DNA of 64,000 nt from positions 63,234,100-63,298,099 of the forward strand of contig NW_026262712.1 in assembly GCF_021869535.1 (NCBI RefSeq). The letters run 5' to 3'. This stretch comes from Mytilus californianus. Lineage: Eukaryota > Mollusca > Bivalvia > Mytilida > Mytilidae. Below are positions 12,553-24,718 of the stretch, piece after piece. Both the position numbers and the translations under genes were made by a program. The notes beneath the pieces were generated by a model. That model had not been told where the DNA came from, searched no databases, and saw only the letters and a program-made list of their open reading frames with translations. Every line of letters starts with the position of its first letter. Position 1 is the stretch's first letter.

Positions 12553-12867
12553 TGTTTCAATTTCAATTCTCAAAACATTTCAAAAGTACATCTGTTTTAT
12601 TTTTATTATTCAAATAAAAAATATATACAAAATATTGTCTACATAAAAAATGTATCAACATAGTCTAGTTCGGGCAGGTCTTGTCCAAATGTTTATAAAA
12701 TTATAATACAACCTTAATCCTTTAAACATTATTTTTTTCAGTTCAAGGTCACTTCCACTTTGTAAAATACTGACACAAAATCCATGAATAAAAAAATTTA
12801 ATGATTCAGTAATTAAGATTTCACCGTTTTTTAATTCAAATTGCAACAATATTTTAATTCTAAGTGA

Positions 12868-13373
12868 TTATGAGCAAACATGGTTGTCTAAAGTGTCTTT
12901 ATGTTTATAGGACTTTTGACATCGTTCACAATGATATGGTTTTTCAGAAGAATGTGACGATAAATGTCTCCTCAGTCGACTTGCACTACCAAACTTCTTC
13001 CCACATAACTTACAAACTGTAAAACTAGTTCCATGATGTGTTTTCCTATGCATATATAGTCCAGAACTTGATGTAAAGCTCTTAGGACATAATTCACAGC
13101 AAACTCTTTGGTGACCTTTATAATGAGCAGACAACTCTAGTCTGCTTGTACAAGCAGTACTATGCAGAGTGTTAGAAAACTGACTTTTTGACACTGTTTT
13201 GTTGATTGTGTTTATTCTTTCAACATTTTGTTTTGTGTTACTTAGACAATCACTTGATGTGACATTTTGCCACCATGGGTTATGACACTCCTCCATTGGA
13301 TTAATTGTAAAACTTGAAGATTTTCCTCCCATGTAACTTTGTTGCTGCTTTTGTCCAGATTTGGCCTGACTTC
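12868..13373 (-). CDS. Alternative terminal exon ZF-1 (three clear fingers plus a degenerate one)
   Basis: The acceptor 'ttatttcttcag' ends at 13374. The split codon ends GA, followed by 167 residues. A Gln/Ser-rich linker of about 80 residues leads to a degenerate finger (CTSRLELSAHYKGH, missing one Cys). Then come CELCPKSFTSSSGLYMHRKT with HH, CKLCGKKFGSASRLRRHLSSH and a C2HC finger, CERCQKSYKHKDTLDNHVC. TTTATT at 12596-12601 is a candidate poly(A) signal. It is the first zinc-finger end after the BEN module. Confidence 0.88.
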
Positions 13374-14825
13374 CTGAAGAAATAAAATGCAATTATGAAC
13401 CAAACGGTTCTGTGTTCCATGTACATTTAATGATAAAGAAAAGCATTCAATAGTTTATCTTGCATATCAAATATTCCATAGTGAAATTTATCTATGAATG
13501 AATATAAAATAAGAATTGGTCAACCTTTTTTTACAGTTCTATATTTGGCAGAATATTGCTTTTTTACCATATATTTGAAAGAATTATGGTTTTTCTTTTT
13601 TGAGATTCTTGTCTTGACAAACTAAATGAATAAGTTATTCAATAGAATTGAAAAAAACAAGTGTCCCCTTATCAGAAACATCAGACAAATCTCCAACCCT
13701 ACCATAATTAATACGAAATGTTCAATAAAAACATTCAAAACATTCATACAACAAGCAGTAACAATTAAAGATAGTCCTTCATGTTTATGAAAGGCAACTC
13801 AACATCTAATTTTATGATAATTACGAGACCTTTCAAAACTTTTACAACTGCTTATATAAGACTTAAACAAAGTTGGAAAAGAAAGAATGAATGTGACACT
13901 AAAGTCAATATCATTATCACTATCTGAGGAACAGAACTGTTAAAGCTAGATCATTGCTTTTGGACATTAACAACAGCAGCAAAAAGCTCATACCTTCCAT
14001 GATCAAGACCCCTCCCTAGAAACAACTTTGATATTCTTGACTACTCAGGTCAAATGGCTTCTAATACCTAAAAGCCTAAAACCATTACAGCCAATTCAAT
14101 TTATCTCCATCTCAACAATTTCAAAGTAAAAAAAAAACCAACAACTGCAACATTTCTGACAGTAAAGTTGTTCCAGGTTTACTGTATAATAAGTTTAAAG
14201 AATCTTTAAGTGAAAACTTTTATTATACTTTTGTTTTATCTATTCCAATAACAAACATATCAACTTTTAAAAAAAAAAACATTGTTCACAAGATGTTAAA
14301 ATATACAATATTTAAATAATCAATGTGATCATAATTTCTACTTTTGTTCATTTTTTAACTATAAAAAAATACCAAAAAGATTATTTAATGCTAAAACTTT
14401 GCAAATATTCTATCTTTGTACAACAACATGAGAAACGGTAAATACAGGAAAACAATTTTATTTCTAAAACGGAACTAATAGATTGTTAAATTATAAGACG
14501 TGAAAACCTTAACTGTATAAAACATTGTAATAAAATGCATTTTTTAGTTATTCCACTCTTGTGACAAACATAGTTGTGTAATAATCTATTATATTTTTCC
14601 ATTTAATCAGCTATTCTGGTGGTCAGTCCATGTATTTCTCTATAAAGCTTGATCCACTTTTCACGGAAACTATCATGGTACATGATCCGATGTCTTGTAT
14701 ACATATATAAATATTGAATCCCTAAGTCAAGTATTTCTATCAACTTCTGATGTCATATTGCATTGTTAAGCTAAGTATTTCTGCAAACGTCAAGATATCA
14801 TTGTATTTGAATGTTCTTTACATTC
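13374..14825. other. Spacer between the BEN module and ZF-1
   Basis: No exon, repeat or RNA gene recognised. It should contain the 3' UTR of the BEN isoform near 14.8 kb and the intron leading to ZF-1. Confidence 0.45.
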
Positions 14826-14953
14826 CTATGTTAAGTATTTTTGTAAACGTCTTATTCTTGATTTACATCTCTTTCTACTGTCGCTACATTTAGAGTTAAC
14901 CAGCTGATGGAACATACTCTCTGATACTGACGGAAACTTAACACAAACAAAAC
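14826..14953 (-). CDS. BEN module exon C (C-terminal part of BEN domain and stop)
   Basis: The acceptor 'tttttgtag' ends at 14954. It completes the Gly codon begun in exon B and encodes 42 residues to a TAG at 14826. The first residues, FVCVKFPSVSESMFHQLVNS, supply the last helix of the BEN fold, where family members read roughly 'Ai..yv...fP'. The tail is very basic (RKR, KSRIRR). No ORF finder using ATG would see this exon. The exon B/C join restores the domain in frame, which supports the model. Confidence 0.8.
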
Positions 14954-15696
14954 CTACAAAAACAAGAGGAGAAAACCTTAAATATAATAAATGTGAAACT
15001 CCATTTCCATTTCCTAAAATTTAATGCAGATAATTTTTTCTCATGTATTTGTACAAAGGATATAAATGTACCATAAAATAAGAATAAATTTTAGAATATC
15101 GAAATGTAAACTACATCTCAAGAGAAGAAACACAAAACATATTCATAAATGTCTAATAAAAACTTAAATCACAATAGATCATATAAGATGAAAATATTTT
15201 CACTGTTCACAAATATTTTCTCTTATTTCATCATAATTGTTTTTCGATACTTGTTTTGTCAAAGATCAGGCCATTGGTTCTTCACGTTTCAAAAGTTTCA
15301 CATTTTGTCATGTTGGGTCTTTTTATAGCTATACTGTATGGGTTTTGCCTAGTGAAGGTTGTAGGGCGACATAAAGTTGCTCACATCCAAGTTATTTAGA
15401 CTCGGGTGAATGATAGTTGTCTTCTTGGCAATCATACCTCATCTCCTTATTTTTATACAAATCTTGATATCCAAAAAGTGTGACTTTCAAGGCACTGTAA
15501 GGAATTGAAGCCAATATTGGGTTATTGCTCTCCAAATGTTAAATGCGTCACTTTGTGTTCATAAAATTTGCTTCTGAACTTTCTAATTAATCGATAACAA
15601 AAAAAAATCTTCATAGTATACATAGTGTTGTAATACATATGATTGATGTCAAAAGGAATATCCACAGTATATTCTTTTAACTAAATGTTTGTGTAC
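14954..15696. other. Intron inside the BEN module
   Basis: It contains a minus-strand copy of the mussel-type dispersed repeat at about 15315-15455, whose reverse complement includes 'ggagatgaggtatgattgcc' then 'aagaagacaac'. The rest is unremarkable. Confidence 0.5.
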
Positions 15697-15925
15697 CTCT
15701 TATTGCTCCTAAAATAACAGAATCTATAGCCGGTCTGGAATCAGCAGGATTACTACTGCCAAAGGGTAGTCTCCCCTTGGCACAATGGTCAGCTAAGTAC
15801 TGGTCATCAAAGTATAACTCTAGCAAACATCGAATCATCTTACTTGGTTCTTTGACACTGGCCTGACAGATTTTATTTAACTGCCATAGATTACAGTATA
15901 CACCTGTATTTTGGTGCAGTTCAAC
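15697..15925 (-). CDS. BEN module exon B (central BEN domain)
   Basis: Phase-0 acceptor 'taaatttcag' ends at 15926. Seventy-six codons plus one base end at the donor AGAG|GTACAC (GT at 15695-15696). The sequence starts VELHQNTGVYCNLWQL. It continues through MIRCLLELYFDDQYLADHC and then RPAIDSVILGAIR, matching the BEN pattern 'lvr.Ll..lF....La...' and 'p.ld...l.AIr'. BEN domains bind DNA or recruit corepressors; vertebrate NACC1 couples BEN to BTB. Reading on past the donor gives GTQTFS and a stop, which truncates the domain, so splicing is preferred. Confidence 0.85.
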
Positions 15926-16386
15926 CTGAAATTTAATCCATTTACATGTAACGGTTGCAAAAAAAGACTGATTAAGTTTGGAATATATGGTATTTTGAAT
16001 AATAATATGTGTTAATATGGTTATGTTACTCAAATTTTGTTGCTTTTTCACTAATATAACAGCGGATTTATTCTGCAATCTGTCTTCATTTTGAAATAAT
16101 TCTTACAGTTAAAAATCCTGAATGTTTTCCAAAATTACAAGCACATTGTTGATGACTGTACAGCAACTTTTTAGGTAGTACATGTATTTATTGTTAGGTT
16201 ACTGTCTCAATGACATTTGTTAACCTCTGTATCTCTTTTATTTAAATCAATAGCAAATAGGGAAATCAATTCTTTTTCTCAATTTAAGTCAAAAATTTTC
16301 AATAAATTTGCTAATTATTTGCGTTTTTTTTTTTCTGAAAATAAATTTAATGGGGGAAAGGGGGGTTAATCTTGTTATATGTTTAC

Positions 16387-16487
16387 CTGGTCACCCTCTC
16401 TTATGGACTGCTCTTTCATGTCATCAGTCCCACTGAGTAAAACTGATTCTAGAGTTGTACGTAATCTTCCAGGAACTGCACTGAAAC
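16387..16487 (-). CDS. BEN module exon A (entry exon)
   Basis: The acceptor 'gttacctgtag' ends at 16488. The split codon ends GT, so this is a phase-1 entry like the psq and ZF exons. Thirty-three codons follow, including AVPGRLRTTLESVLLSG and ending EGDQ. The donor CAG|GTAAAC has its GT at 16385-16386, phase 0, matching exon B. A second AG at 16481-16482 would reach a stop within ten codons and is rejected. This is the only end in the array needing more than one exon. Confidence 0.78.
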
Positions 16488-17346
16488 CTACAGGTAACAG
16501 AATAATTCAAATTATTGATTAATTGATTGATTGCATGCTTGATTAATGTCCCACGGCTAAATTTTTGGTTGAATTTTCCGTACGATTCATGAAAATCAGA
16601 GAGACAACACTGCATGACTGAAATCTAAAGATTTCATTTATTTTCTTCTCCCTCAAAAGTAACCCAATTATATCAAATGAGATAAAACATCTACAGATAT
16701 CAAGAGTAAGCTTGGTGCAAATAAAGCAACACTTTCTCTAGAAATTACAATTTGATTCACTCTGTGTTGTTTAAACCAATGTTTTCCATAAGAACATGTA
16801 GAAATTCAAATAGCTTGTTACTACCTTATGTTTTGCTGATTCAAATAGTAATTGTTTTAGTCAGAATCTTTCAAATCATTCCTGCATTTGCTTTTATAAA
16901 AACCCTATATAACAGATTCCAGTCTCTAGTCAAAAAGCTTCAAATGAAAAATACAGCAAAACAACAAAGACCTTTTGCCTGCTTTCAATTCTGCAATAAA
17001 CATGAGAATCAGAATCTTATACTTTCCCCCTAAATATCTTTGGTAAGTTCCGAGTGAGAACTGACCGCCAAAGAAATATACATACCAATTAAATGGCCTG
17101 ACACGTTTGATGAAAATTTGTAACCATTTCTGCATACTTATAGAAAATGTTCCAAACACAGAATTTTCCAGCAAGTTAGCTCTCTACATTTGGTTTTATT
17201 ATATTGCTTCTTACACTATAAACAATGGATCTAAATAATGATATCATGAGCATGGAAATCAATATTCATTTTATAAGCAGTTTTTCCATTAACCCAAAAA
17301 TCATTACATATAAATCTCAAAATTCAACTTTCCTTTGTAGGGCTGA
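16488..17346. other. Intron upstream of the BEN module
   Basis: Short 'attgattaattgattgattg' repeat near 16506. Plus- and minus-strand frames here overlap each other and show no domain. Confidence 0.45.
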
Positions 17347-17517
17347 TAGATTGTTGTGTGTTTTAAAATCATGTTCAGCACTATTGGCTATTTCGTGGCT
17401 GTCGGATTTTATTGTTTGAGAAAGCCGGAGACAACCACCTAGCTTTGGCAGGAAAACTGATAATCAGTCAATTAAGATTTGAGTCAAACGCACTTGCCAT
17501 GTGCTAAAAAATCCTGT
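17347..17517 (+). mobile_element. Diverged, 3'-truncated copy of the SINE-like element
   Basis: It matches the 10466-10723 element along 'ttcagcactattggctattt', 'aaagccggaga', 'ggcaggaaaactgataatc' and 'gagtcaaacgcacttgcc'. It lacks the terminal part. The divergence implies an older insertion. Confidence 0.6.
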
Positions 17518-18096
17518 ACCACACGATATAAATATCTGAGTAGTGAAGAGTATTTAATAACCTGTCAATTGCTACACCATATTCCTCCATATTGGATATT
17601 GTTGAGTATATCCCAATTTTCAAGAATGAAGATTTTTTTTAAACAGGTAACATATTGGAAATTAATTGAAGACAACACTCTGTCATGTTCAAAAACTGTT
17701 ACACAACACCAAGGTAGAAAAGTAGAAAGCAATCATTTTATAATATTTATATATATTCATAGCATGAAAATAACTACATTTACAGAAAAAAATCCCAAAC
17801 CATTCTAGGATATAAATATTCACAACCTAATTTAAATTTGAATCAATATACTTCCAACCAGCTCAATACTGAGTTTTTCCTTTTCTTATAATGTTATTCA
17901 ATAAATATGTGTAATTCAACTATACTTTGTTGAAACTTTTTCAGCATTGTAAATAAATTCACTGGGAGGCAAAAAATCTGACTATAACTGTCTCTCTCTA
18001 TTCTAAATGAAATACAATGAGAACACATGAGGTTGATTAATTGAAATTCCAATTTCCACATTGATTTCTTTTCAAGTTTCATAAGGTTCTATACTA

Positions 18097-18281
18097 TCAA
18101 GTCTTTTTGATATATTCTTTCATTAAATTGATTTTCCGTGATATAGTTGGCTGTGAAACTTGAAAAACTTGAGCAGCCTTATACTGTGTCATGCGTCCAG
18201 ACATCACTGCCTCTAATGCCTTTTCCAAGTTCTCACGCTCATACATTTTGTGTTTTGTTCTTGGTCGTTTCTTTACCAACA
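18097..18281 (-). CDS. Alternative terminal exon psq-47 (single HTH_psq)
   Basis: Acceptor 'actatatttcag' ends at 18282; split codon ends TG; 60 residues. The basic arm KKRPRTKHK precedes the psq fold (residues about 13-54): YERENLEKALEAVMSG and then FQVSQPTISRK. Ser replaces the usual Pro of the V-P turn, a trait shared only with psq-46 (psq-44 and psq-45 have Thr). It is the last psq end before the BEN module. Confidence 0.88.
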
Positions 18282-19597
18282 CTGAAATATAGTATAAACT
18301 ATTTGTAAAATGAAACAGATTTATAGGTAAATCTAAAAACAATGCTTAGAAAACATTTTCTTACACTTCCATCATATTAATTACGTTTAATTTCTCAGAA
18401 TTCAAACCCAAGTAATGCCAGTATTCACCTTACAGTTCATGCAGGTAATACAAAAATTCTTTGAGTAAATCTATCAATATTAATTCATCTATCACTTGAC
18501 CCACGCAGTTGCCATTTAGTAAGGTGGCAATTTTCAGTCAAAGCTACAAAATTATATTCCTGACTTCTGAAATTTCTCCAAGATATCAAACCACATTTAA
18601 TTGTATTGTTTATGGTAAAATACCACAGATAAAAAAAAAAAACAGTAAAGACACCAATCAATACTTTATTATAAATCAAAATACAGATAAAACATAAATC
18701 CATCACCTTAATTTCAATTAACTTATTTTTCATTTCAACAGATTGGACATTAAATGAAATGATCAACTTCAGTGTTAAAAGAATGTTAAAAGAACATCAA
18801 TTACTACAGCAGCACATTCAATAATAAACATATCTTCTGTTACAATAAGTTGAAAATTCCATTATTTCACAGGATTAAATCTTCAATTGTTTTGGTTTTA
18901 TACATCCTTGCCTTTCAATTATTTGGCTTTGAGCGTTCCTGATGAAGGTAACTCCAGAAAAGCGCTTCAGACACATGAAATTATAACATGTTGTTTTCAT
19001 TTTTTTAAACACAAGCCTGGCTGTTCTAATGTCTAAGGTGTAAATCTTTTCAAAACCAGAATGCAAATTTTCACCTTTGAAGGCAAAAATATCTCCAGGT
19101 AAAAATATCTCCCTAAACCACCAATAATTCACCAACCGTAGCTGGTTTTGCATATTATACACACCAACTACATGAAATGTTGTTTTCCCTAACTACCGGT
19201 AATTCATTAATGAATAAATGCATTAGAGTGTTGATTGTAAAAAAAAAGGATAGATTCTTTGGCAAAAATTGAAATCAAATTTCATAGCAAACATAATGGT
19301 TCTTAGGCAAAATTTCAACTCAAAAATTTCCTCAAGAGATAGATCTTCAACTTAGTGAAAATTTAAACTGTTGACTACTCAGGGAAATTGCATTTTCCCT
19401 TCAAATTATTAATTTCAAAATGTAATCTCCACAGCTATAACTCTAGAGTCAGAATTCTCAAATCTTCCTAAGAGGGAGATTTTCTAATATGAAAAAGTTT
19501 TGATTTGTATATAGGTAATATTAAATTATATTTCAATCTATGACATATCCACACTGAATTTTTCAACAATATACAGTTTATTCTACAGAAACTTCAT
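18282..19597. other. Spacer between psq-46 and psq-47
   Basis: It holds a repeat fragment at about 18905-18985 ('gttcctgatgaaggtaactcc' then 'agaaaagcgcttc') that recurs inverted near 6200. No extra exon seen. Confidence 0.5.
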
Positions 19598-19818
19598 TCA
19601 AATTTTATATTTGTTCAGAAAAGTGAATTTTTCTCGTCTTCGAATGACATGACGAGATATAGTAGGTTGCGAAACACCAAAAACGACAGCAGCCCGACAT
19701 TGAGACATGCTACCAGACAGAACAGCTTCAACAGCTTTTTCTAAATTCTCTGGAATATACTGAGTGTGCTTCTTCAATCTAAACTCAAACATGCTATCAG
19801 CTCTATCCTGTGATATTT
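19598..19818 (-). CDS. Alternative terminal exon psq-46
   Basis: Acceptor 'tgtatattttccag' ends at 19819, one of few here not ending TTTCAG; split codon ends AA; 72 residues. The acidic start ISQDRADS precedes a basic arm and the psq core (about 20-61): YIPENLEKAVEAVLSG and FGVSQPTISRH. The internal ATG at 19790-19792 is not the start. TTTATT at 19577-19582, 16 bp past the stop, is a very close poly(A) signal candidate. Confidence 0.87.
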
Positions 19819-20878
19819 CTGGAAAATATACAAAATAAAGTATTTTAAATAGGTTTTTACTTCATTTTATGCAACATTGTATTCTTTTTTCTATTCATCA
19901 CCACAAGATTTATAAAATTAAGGTTTTTTGAAAAAAATTTAAATTATTATTAAAATTAAAAAAAAAAACAATTTCAATTTTACAGCTTTAATTCCATGAA
20001 GTTGTACAAAGCAAGTACAAAAGAGATGCGACAATTTAGTTTATAAAAATCCAATGGCATTCCCATGGTATTGTTAACCCATTACTATGAATAAAGAGGA
20101 TGATTGGAATATGTCAATGAGACAGCAACCCAACTTTACACACACAAATGGTCTTTAACCATATACAAGTTTCTATACAATATATCAAGCTCGAAATTGT
20201 ATCGGCCTAAAAAAAAGTTTTGAAAAAATTTACCAGAATCCATCAAAGATCTGAAATGAAACCATAGTTCCCTCAAGGACATAAATCATTGATAGATTCG
20301 ATTGCTGACTTGTTAAAACTGGAAACCATAATCAGACATTGTGCAACTCTCAAGTTACCAAACTGGTTTCATTTTTATTGCAAGTACAAACAGATACAGA
20401 TAAGTTTATAGATTTTTTATTGAATTCTATATCAAAAATCAATGACAACAAAGAATGAAAATACAAGAAAAAATATGTATCCAGTTGTTTACATAAAGCT
20501 TGAAATATACATGTCTCCTTTGACAATTGGGCACCCCCAATACACATTCAATTTTGTTTTTCAAATATGAAGACGTCCCAATGAGCTTGAATCTTATTCA
20601 TAAATTTAAAACTGAATTTTCTACAATTTCCTTTATCAGTTTTTTTTATACTAACATATCCACAGTAACTTATGATCATCTTCATTTACATTATAGAGAA
20701 AACACATTATATATGAATGGAAAATTACAAGATATGCCATCAAACTGTACAATATCAATATTCTAAATATAGACGTCCAAATTGTACAACTAATTTCTAT
20801 AGACAAATCAATATAATTGTTTTAACAACTGAATCCTATTGAACTATTATACACACAATCCATGCAGAAAATTAGAAA
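19819..20878. other. Spacer between psq-45 and psq-46
   Basis: A fragment of the mussel-type repeat ('gaatatgtcaatgagacagc') lies at 20100-20165. Nothing coding. Confidence 0.5.
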
Positions 20879-21054
20879 TTAGATTTTTGGCATTTTAAAT
20901 CCCATCTTTGCCAGTCTACGAGAAATAGTTGGCTGAGTCACACCATATTTTTGAGCCGCTTGTGACTGATTAAGTTTTCCTGAAGTGACTGACAAGATGG
21001 CTTCCTCTATATTATGAGGCACATTTCTACCTCTATAACTTGTCCTCCCAAAAC
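20879..21054 (-). CDS. Alternative terminal exon psq-45
   Basis: Acceptor 'gtcttttcag' ends at 21055; split codon ends GT; 57 residues to TAA at 20879. The psq core covers about residues 8-51 with NIEEAILSVTSGKLNQSQAA and YGVTQPTISRR. Thr replaces Pro in the turn, as in psq-44, and the usual aromatic before the first helix is replaced by a short NVPHN stretch. It ends close behind the fold with GFKMPKI. Confidence 0.84.
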
Positions 21055-21870
21055 CTGAAAAGACACCAAAAGAATATAGAAAGTAATAACACTATTTGTT
21101 CTATAGCAACAATGTTTGAAACTATTTAATGTGACATCTCAATCACAAAATGGAATGAAGCTATAAAAAAAAAAACGTGATTTTGTTTCCATTTTCAATC
21201 AAAATGAGTCAATAACCATTAATAATTCTCATCAACAAATTTACACAATCTACACTATACAATATCAAGAGGTACAAATAAAAAATATTTGACTGGAGCT
21301 TCCTGCCATATGGTATACAGGTATAGCAAACAAAAGTTGATTATTATGTCAACTAGCACCATCTATCTCTCAATGGTGTAACCCTCTACAGGAAGAAAAA
21401 CCAGCAACACACAAACACCTTTCTTGTCACATGTTCATAAATTGATCTTTGTACATTTACATCAAGAAATTTCTTTCCTTAGTTAAATATTTTGTTCACA
21501 ATTTCCATTTGTTTATCCTCACAACTGAGACATCAAATCTTCAAAAGTTTCATTTAAATCTTTCTATCCCAACATAATTTGGCAATATGATTCATTTTTC
21601 ATACTATTCAAGAAATTCCAAGAAACAGAATTGTCCATTAGAACAGTGGTTTTAGGAATACAAATCAACAACACTATTACAATTATCAAAATTCAAAAAA
21701 TAACACATGGTCACATAATGAAAATGTTACTTTTACAACAGAATCTCTTCATTCAGGTTAATAACTGCTGTCTTTATAAGAGTTTATAAGAGTTTAATAC
21801 TATTACTAATAATTTCTATTGAGTATATAGATTTGTTTCATAAATTTTTTTTTAATCCAGCATAGTCTGT
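21055..21870. other. Spacer between psq-44 and psq-45
   Basis: AT-rich, no repeat or exon recognised apart from a doubled 'ttataagagtt' near 21775. Confidence 0.45.
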
Positions 21871-22106
21871 TTAAGGAGGTTTCAAGTTTGACTGGGTGTC
21901 TAATTGTGATTGTTTAACAGAAGTAAAGTGTTCCTGAGTTGATTGAGATTTCATTTTTCTTAATCTTCGAGAAATGGTTGACTGAGTGACATCAAATTTA
22001 TCAGCAGCCTGCGACTGATTCAGTCTTCCGGTTATTACAGCTAGGATGGCTTTCTCTAAATTCTGAGGTTTATAAAACCCAATTCGACCTTTTGACCTTC
22101 TTATCT
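21871..22106 (-). CDS. Alternative terminal exon psq-44
   Basis: Acceptor 'gtctttttcag' ends at 22107; split codon ends AG; 77 residues. The core (about 11-52) reads YKPQNLEKAILAVITGRLNQ and FDVTQSTISRR. Asp occupies the position that is Gly in most members. A 25-residue polar tail rich in Ser, Thr and Gln follows the fold. Confidence 0.87.
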
Positions 22107-22404
22107 CTGAAAAAGACACCAAAAACACAGTAAATAAACCAGATATATTGATGTGAAACTTGTACTGAAATACTGTAGAACAGGAAATAAGCTTTAAAAA
22201 ATATGCCAAATGTATTTAAGTAATTACTTTTTCCTAGTTACAACTGTGTGAACAATTTATTTAATGATTCACCATTTGTGATCAAAAGCAAATTTACACA
22301 TCTCTATATCCTAAAAGCAATTTTGCTAATAAAAACCAGTGGAAACACAGCAACCTTTGAGCTCATGCAAAAAATATCTCAAATATAAATCAATAAAATT
22401 GAGA

Positions 22405-22560
22405 ATGGAAATGGGGAATATGTCAAAGAGACAACAACCCGACCAAAGAGCAGATAACAGCCAAGGCCACCAATGAGAATGATATTTCAACTCTCGGTCA
22501 CAAACGATGTTAAGGTCTCCTGTTATAACATGGGAACTGAGGCCATAAATGTATCGGAAT
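22405..22560 (+). repeat. Mussel-type dispersed repeat copy
   Basis: 'ggggaatatgtcaaagagac' followed by 'aacaacccgacc' and 'tctcggtcacaaacg' fits a diverged copy of the family seen at 33722, 42560 and 61200. Confidence 0.5.
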
Positions 22561-23430
22561 TACTGCAATTTCATGACGTAGGTGTATTGTCACTGATTTT
22601 TACATCTTTACACACTTTGCTGTAATTAAACACATATTTCCGGGTAGATTTTTTGTAAACATAACAAATAAGAGGGAGTTCAGTATTATCAAATAGCCAG
22701 GAATTTGTTCCTTAACAGATTGATCATTAAAAATACCGGCAATATTTACAAAATTATTACAAGCACATATTACCATATTTATCTGAACAGACACTCAAAA
22801 GGATTTTTTAGATATCAACCAAATGCAAAAAAAAATACTAAATTAAGACGACACATGATGAACAAATTAAATAATGTGAATACTATAACGACTGTGACAA
22901 ATATTTACTTAAAAAAGTAAAAATGTTCAATGGTAAGAGTTATACCATTAGGAATGTTATTTATACTATGTTGTCAATATTATCTATTTTTTCTTTGGAT
23001 TAATTTTTTGCCAGCATGTCCAATATTATTGTATGAGAAACTATGTAACTTGATCACAAGGAAACACTATTCAATAACCAACCTCTGACCTCTCATGCCT
23101 TGTGATTTTTTCATCTTAATAATAGTATATCAAATATAGAGGCAAACATCTGATCTCTCGTGTATAATATATATTTCATGGAATATCATATGAAGGCCTA
23201 ACTAATTGATCTTTCATGAATTATATTGCTTTATCTGCTATATATGGTATTTGATTGATATAAAATAAGATGTGTATGATTGCCAATGAGACAAATATCC
23301 AATAGAGTCCAAATAATGTGAATTTCATGGAGAACTATACCTCAGACCTTTTTCAAATCTGAAATTGATATCAATTTTAGAGAATTTGAAAGACAACCTC
23401 TGATCTTTCATTTGCAGTGATGATTTCATC
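22561..23430. other. First part of exon-free hole
   Basis: AT-rich, with loosely repeated 'aatcatatgaaggcctaac'-like and 'tctgatctttcat' phrases between 23060 and 23410 ('cctctgatctttcatt', 'atctgatctctcgtg', 'aattgatctttcatg'). This suggests a degenerate tandem repeat of roughly 80-150 bp. A fragment of the mussel-type repeat lies at 23265-23330. Confidence 0.45.
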
Positions 23431-23640
23431 TACTGTAAATTCAGAAATTATTGTGTGCATTTATTATTGCGATTTTGTCATTTTAGACTAAATTGCGATT
23501 TTAATTTTTGCGATATTGAGAAAAATCCTATTTAATTCATATAGAAAATGACAAAATGCGAGTTTAATTTATTGCGATTATAACCCTGTCGCATTTTTCG
23601 CAATAATAAAAACATCGCAAAAATTTCTGAATTTACAGTA
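23431..23640. mobile_element. 210-bp palindromic MITE, TACTGTAAATTCAG family
   Basis: The ends tactgtaaattcagaaatta and its approximate inverse, ttctgaatttacagta, frame a near-palindrome. Internal 'gcgatt' and 'aatcgc' elements pair over much of the length. Related copies: 30511-30612 and 50517-50682. Confidence 0.75.
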
Positions 23641-23997
23641 CACAGTATAAGTCCAACATTTGATCTTCTGTGAATATTTCTTCTATCTATAAAGAATCTT
23701 AAAGACCAACCTCCCATTGATCATGTTCAATATTTATTTCCTTTATAGGAAATATGAAGAACTATCTTCCTTCCTCTATACAGATTTCATATACTTATCT
23801 ACAAATATTTATTTTTCCTCCATTTAACAATTTGGTGTTGATGTCAGACCTTTTACAGACTTTTTGGAGAAAAGTTAGAAATCAGTTTTTTACATATGGT
23901 ACTGACACATGAATCTATGATGACCTCAAAATTCGTTTGTATTTGTTGTGTTTGGTTGCTTTTTCTTTGTATTTACCCCACATTTTCTTTCATTTAG

Positions 23998-24053
23998 ACC
24001 ACAAGGGATGAATGGGGGACACAAATATGGTCATCCCTGGACATCTCCTGTCC
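23998..24053 (+). other. Possible 56-bp plus-strand micro-exon
   Basis: 'cattttctttcatttag' ends at 23997 and a strong donor GTAAGTA begins at 24054. The enclosed 56 bp are richer in GC than the surroundings and two frames are open. One reads PQGMNGGHKYGHPWTSPV. It may belong to a gene on the other strand, or be chance or a repeat fragment. No homology recognised. Confidence 0.22.
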
Positions 24054-24718
24054 GTAAGTAAAACCCCTTGCTAAAGTAGGGCTTCTATTTGGCTGTGTGG
24101 GATAAATATATGTGAATTCACATATCTATTGAATGGGACAATGAATCCAATGTCTTGTGTAGATAAACTGTTTTCTCTCTTTTTCAACATTTCACACTTT
24201 TTACATCAGGAAGTAGTAGTGGTGTATGGATGAAAATACACTCATTAACTTATGTATTTTTCAGATTTCTGGTAAAAGACATCTGTTTTTTTTTCTTTCT
24301 TCTAAAAAAGATCTTTCCAAATGTATGCCTCCTTAATTGTAAATATTTTAGACTTGAGAAGAAATAAGCGCTACATGATTAAAGATTAAATCTTTTGCAC
24401 TTGTCTTGTCCAACTTCTTATTAAATATTCTCACATCAGTACAGGTTTTCCGTATTGGTTGTATTTTGCACAACAATATGGAGTCTATTTTGTCCTATAT
24501 CTTTGCTTTCTTCTTTTTCACATAGTAATTTATAAACTATCAAATAAAACTGGCTTTCAGTACAAGGCACTTCTCACTTTTCAACAATTTATTAATGAAA
24601 TAACTTTGTGTTTACATTGAGAGTAACATTATATACAAATCAATCAATAGTAATTAAACAACAATGCACCAATGGAATGAAAAACAACCTTCATTACAAT
24701 TATCAAAATAAAATGCTC

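Noticed and set aside
15677-15696. BEN exon B read through to a stop at 15677
   Set aside because: It removes the last BEN helix, while a donor at 15696 and exon C restore it in frame.
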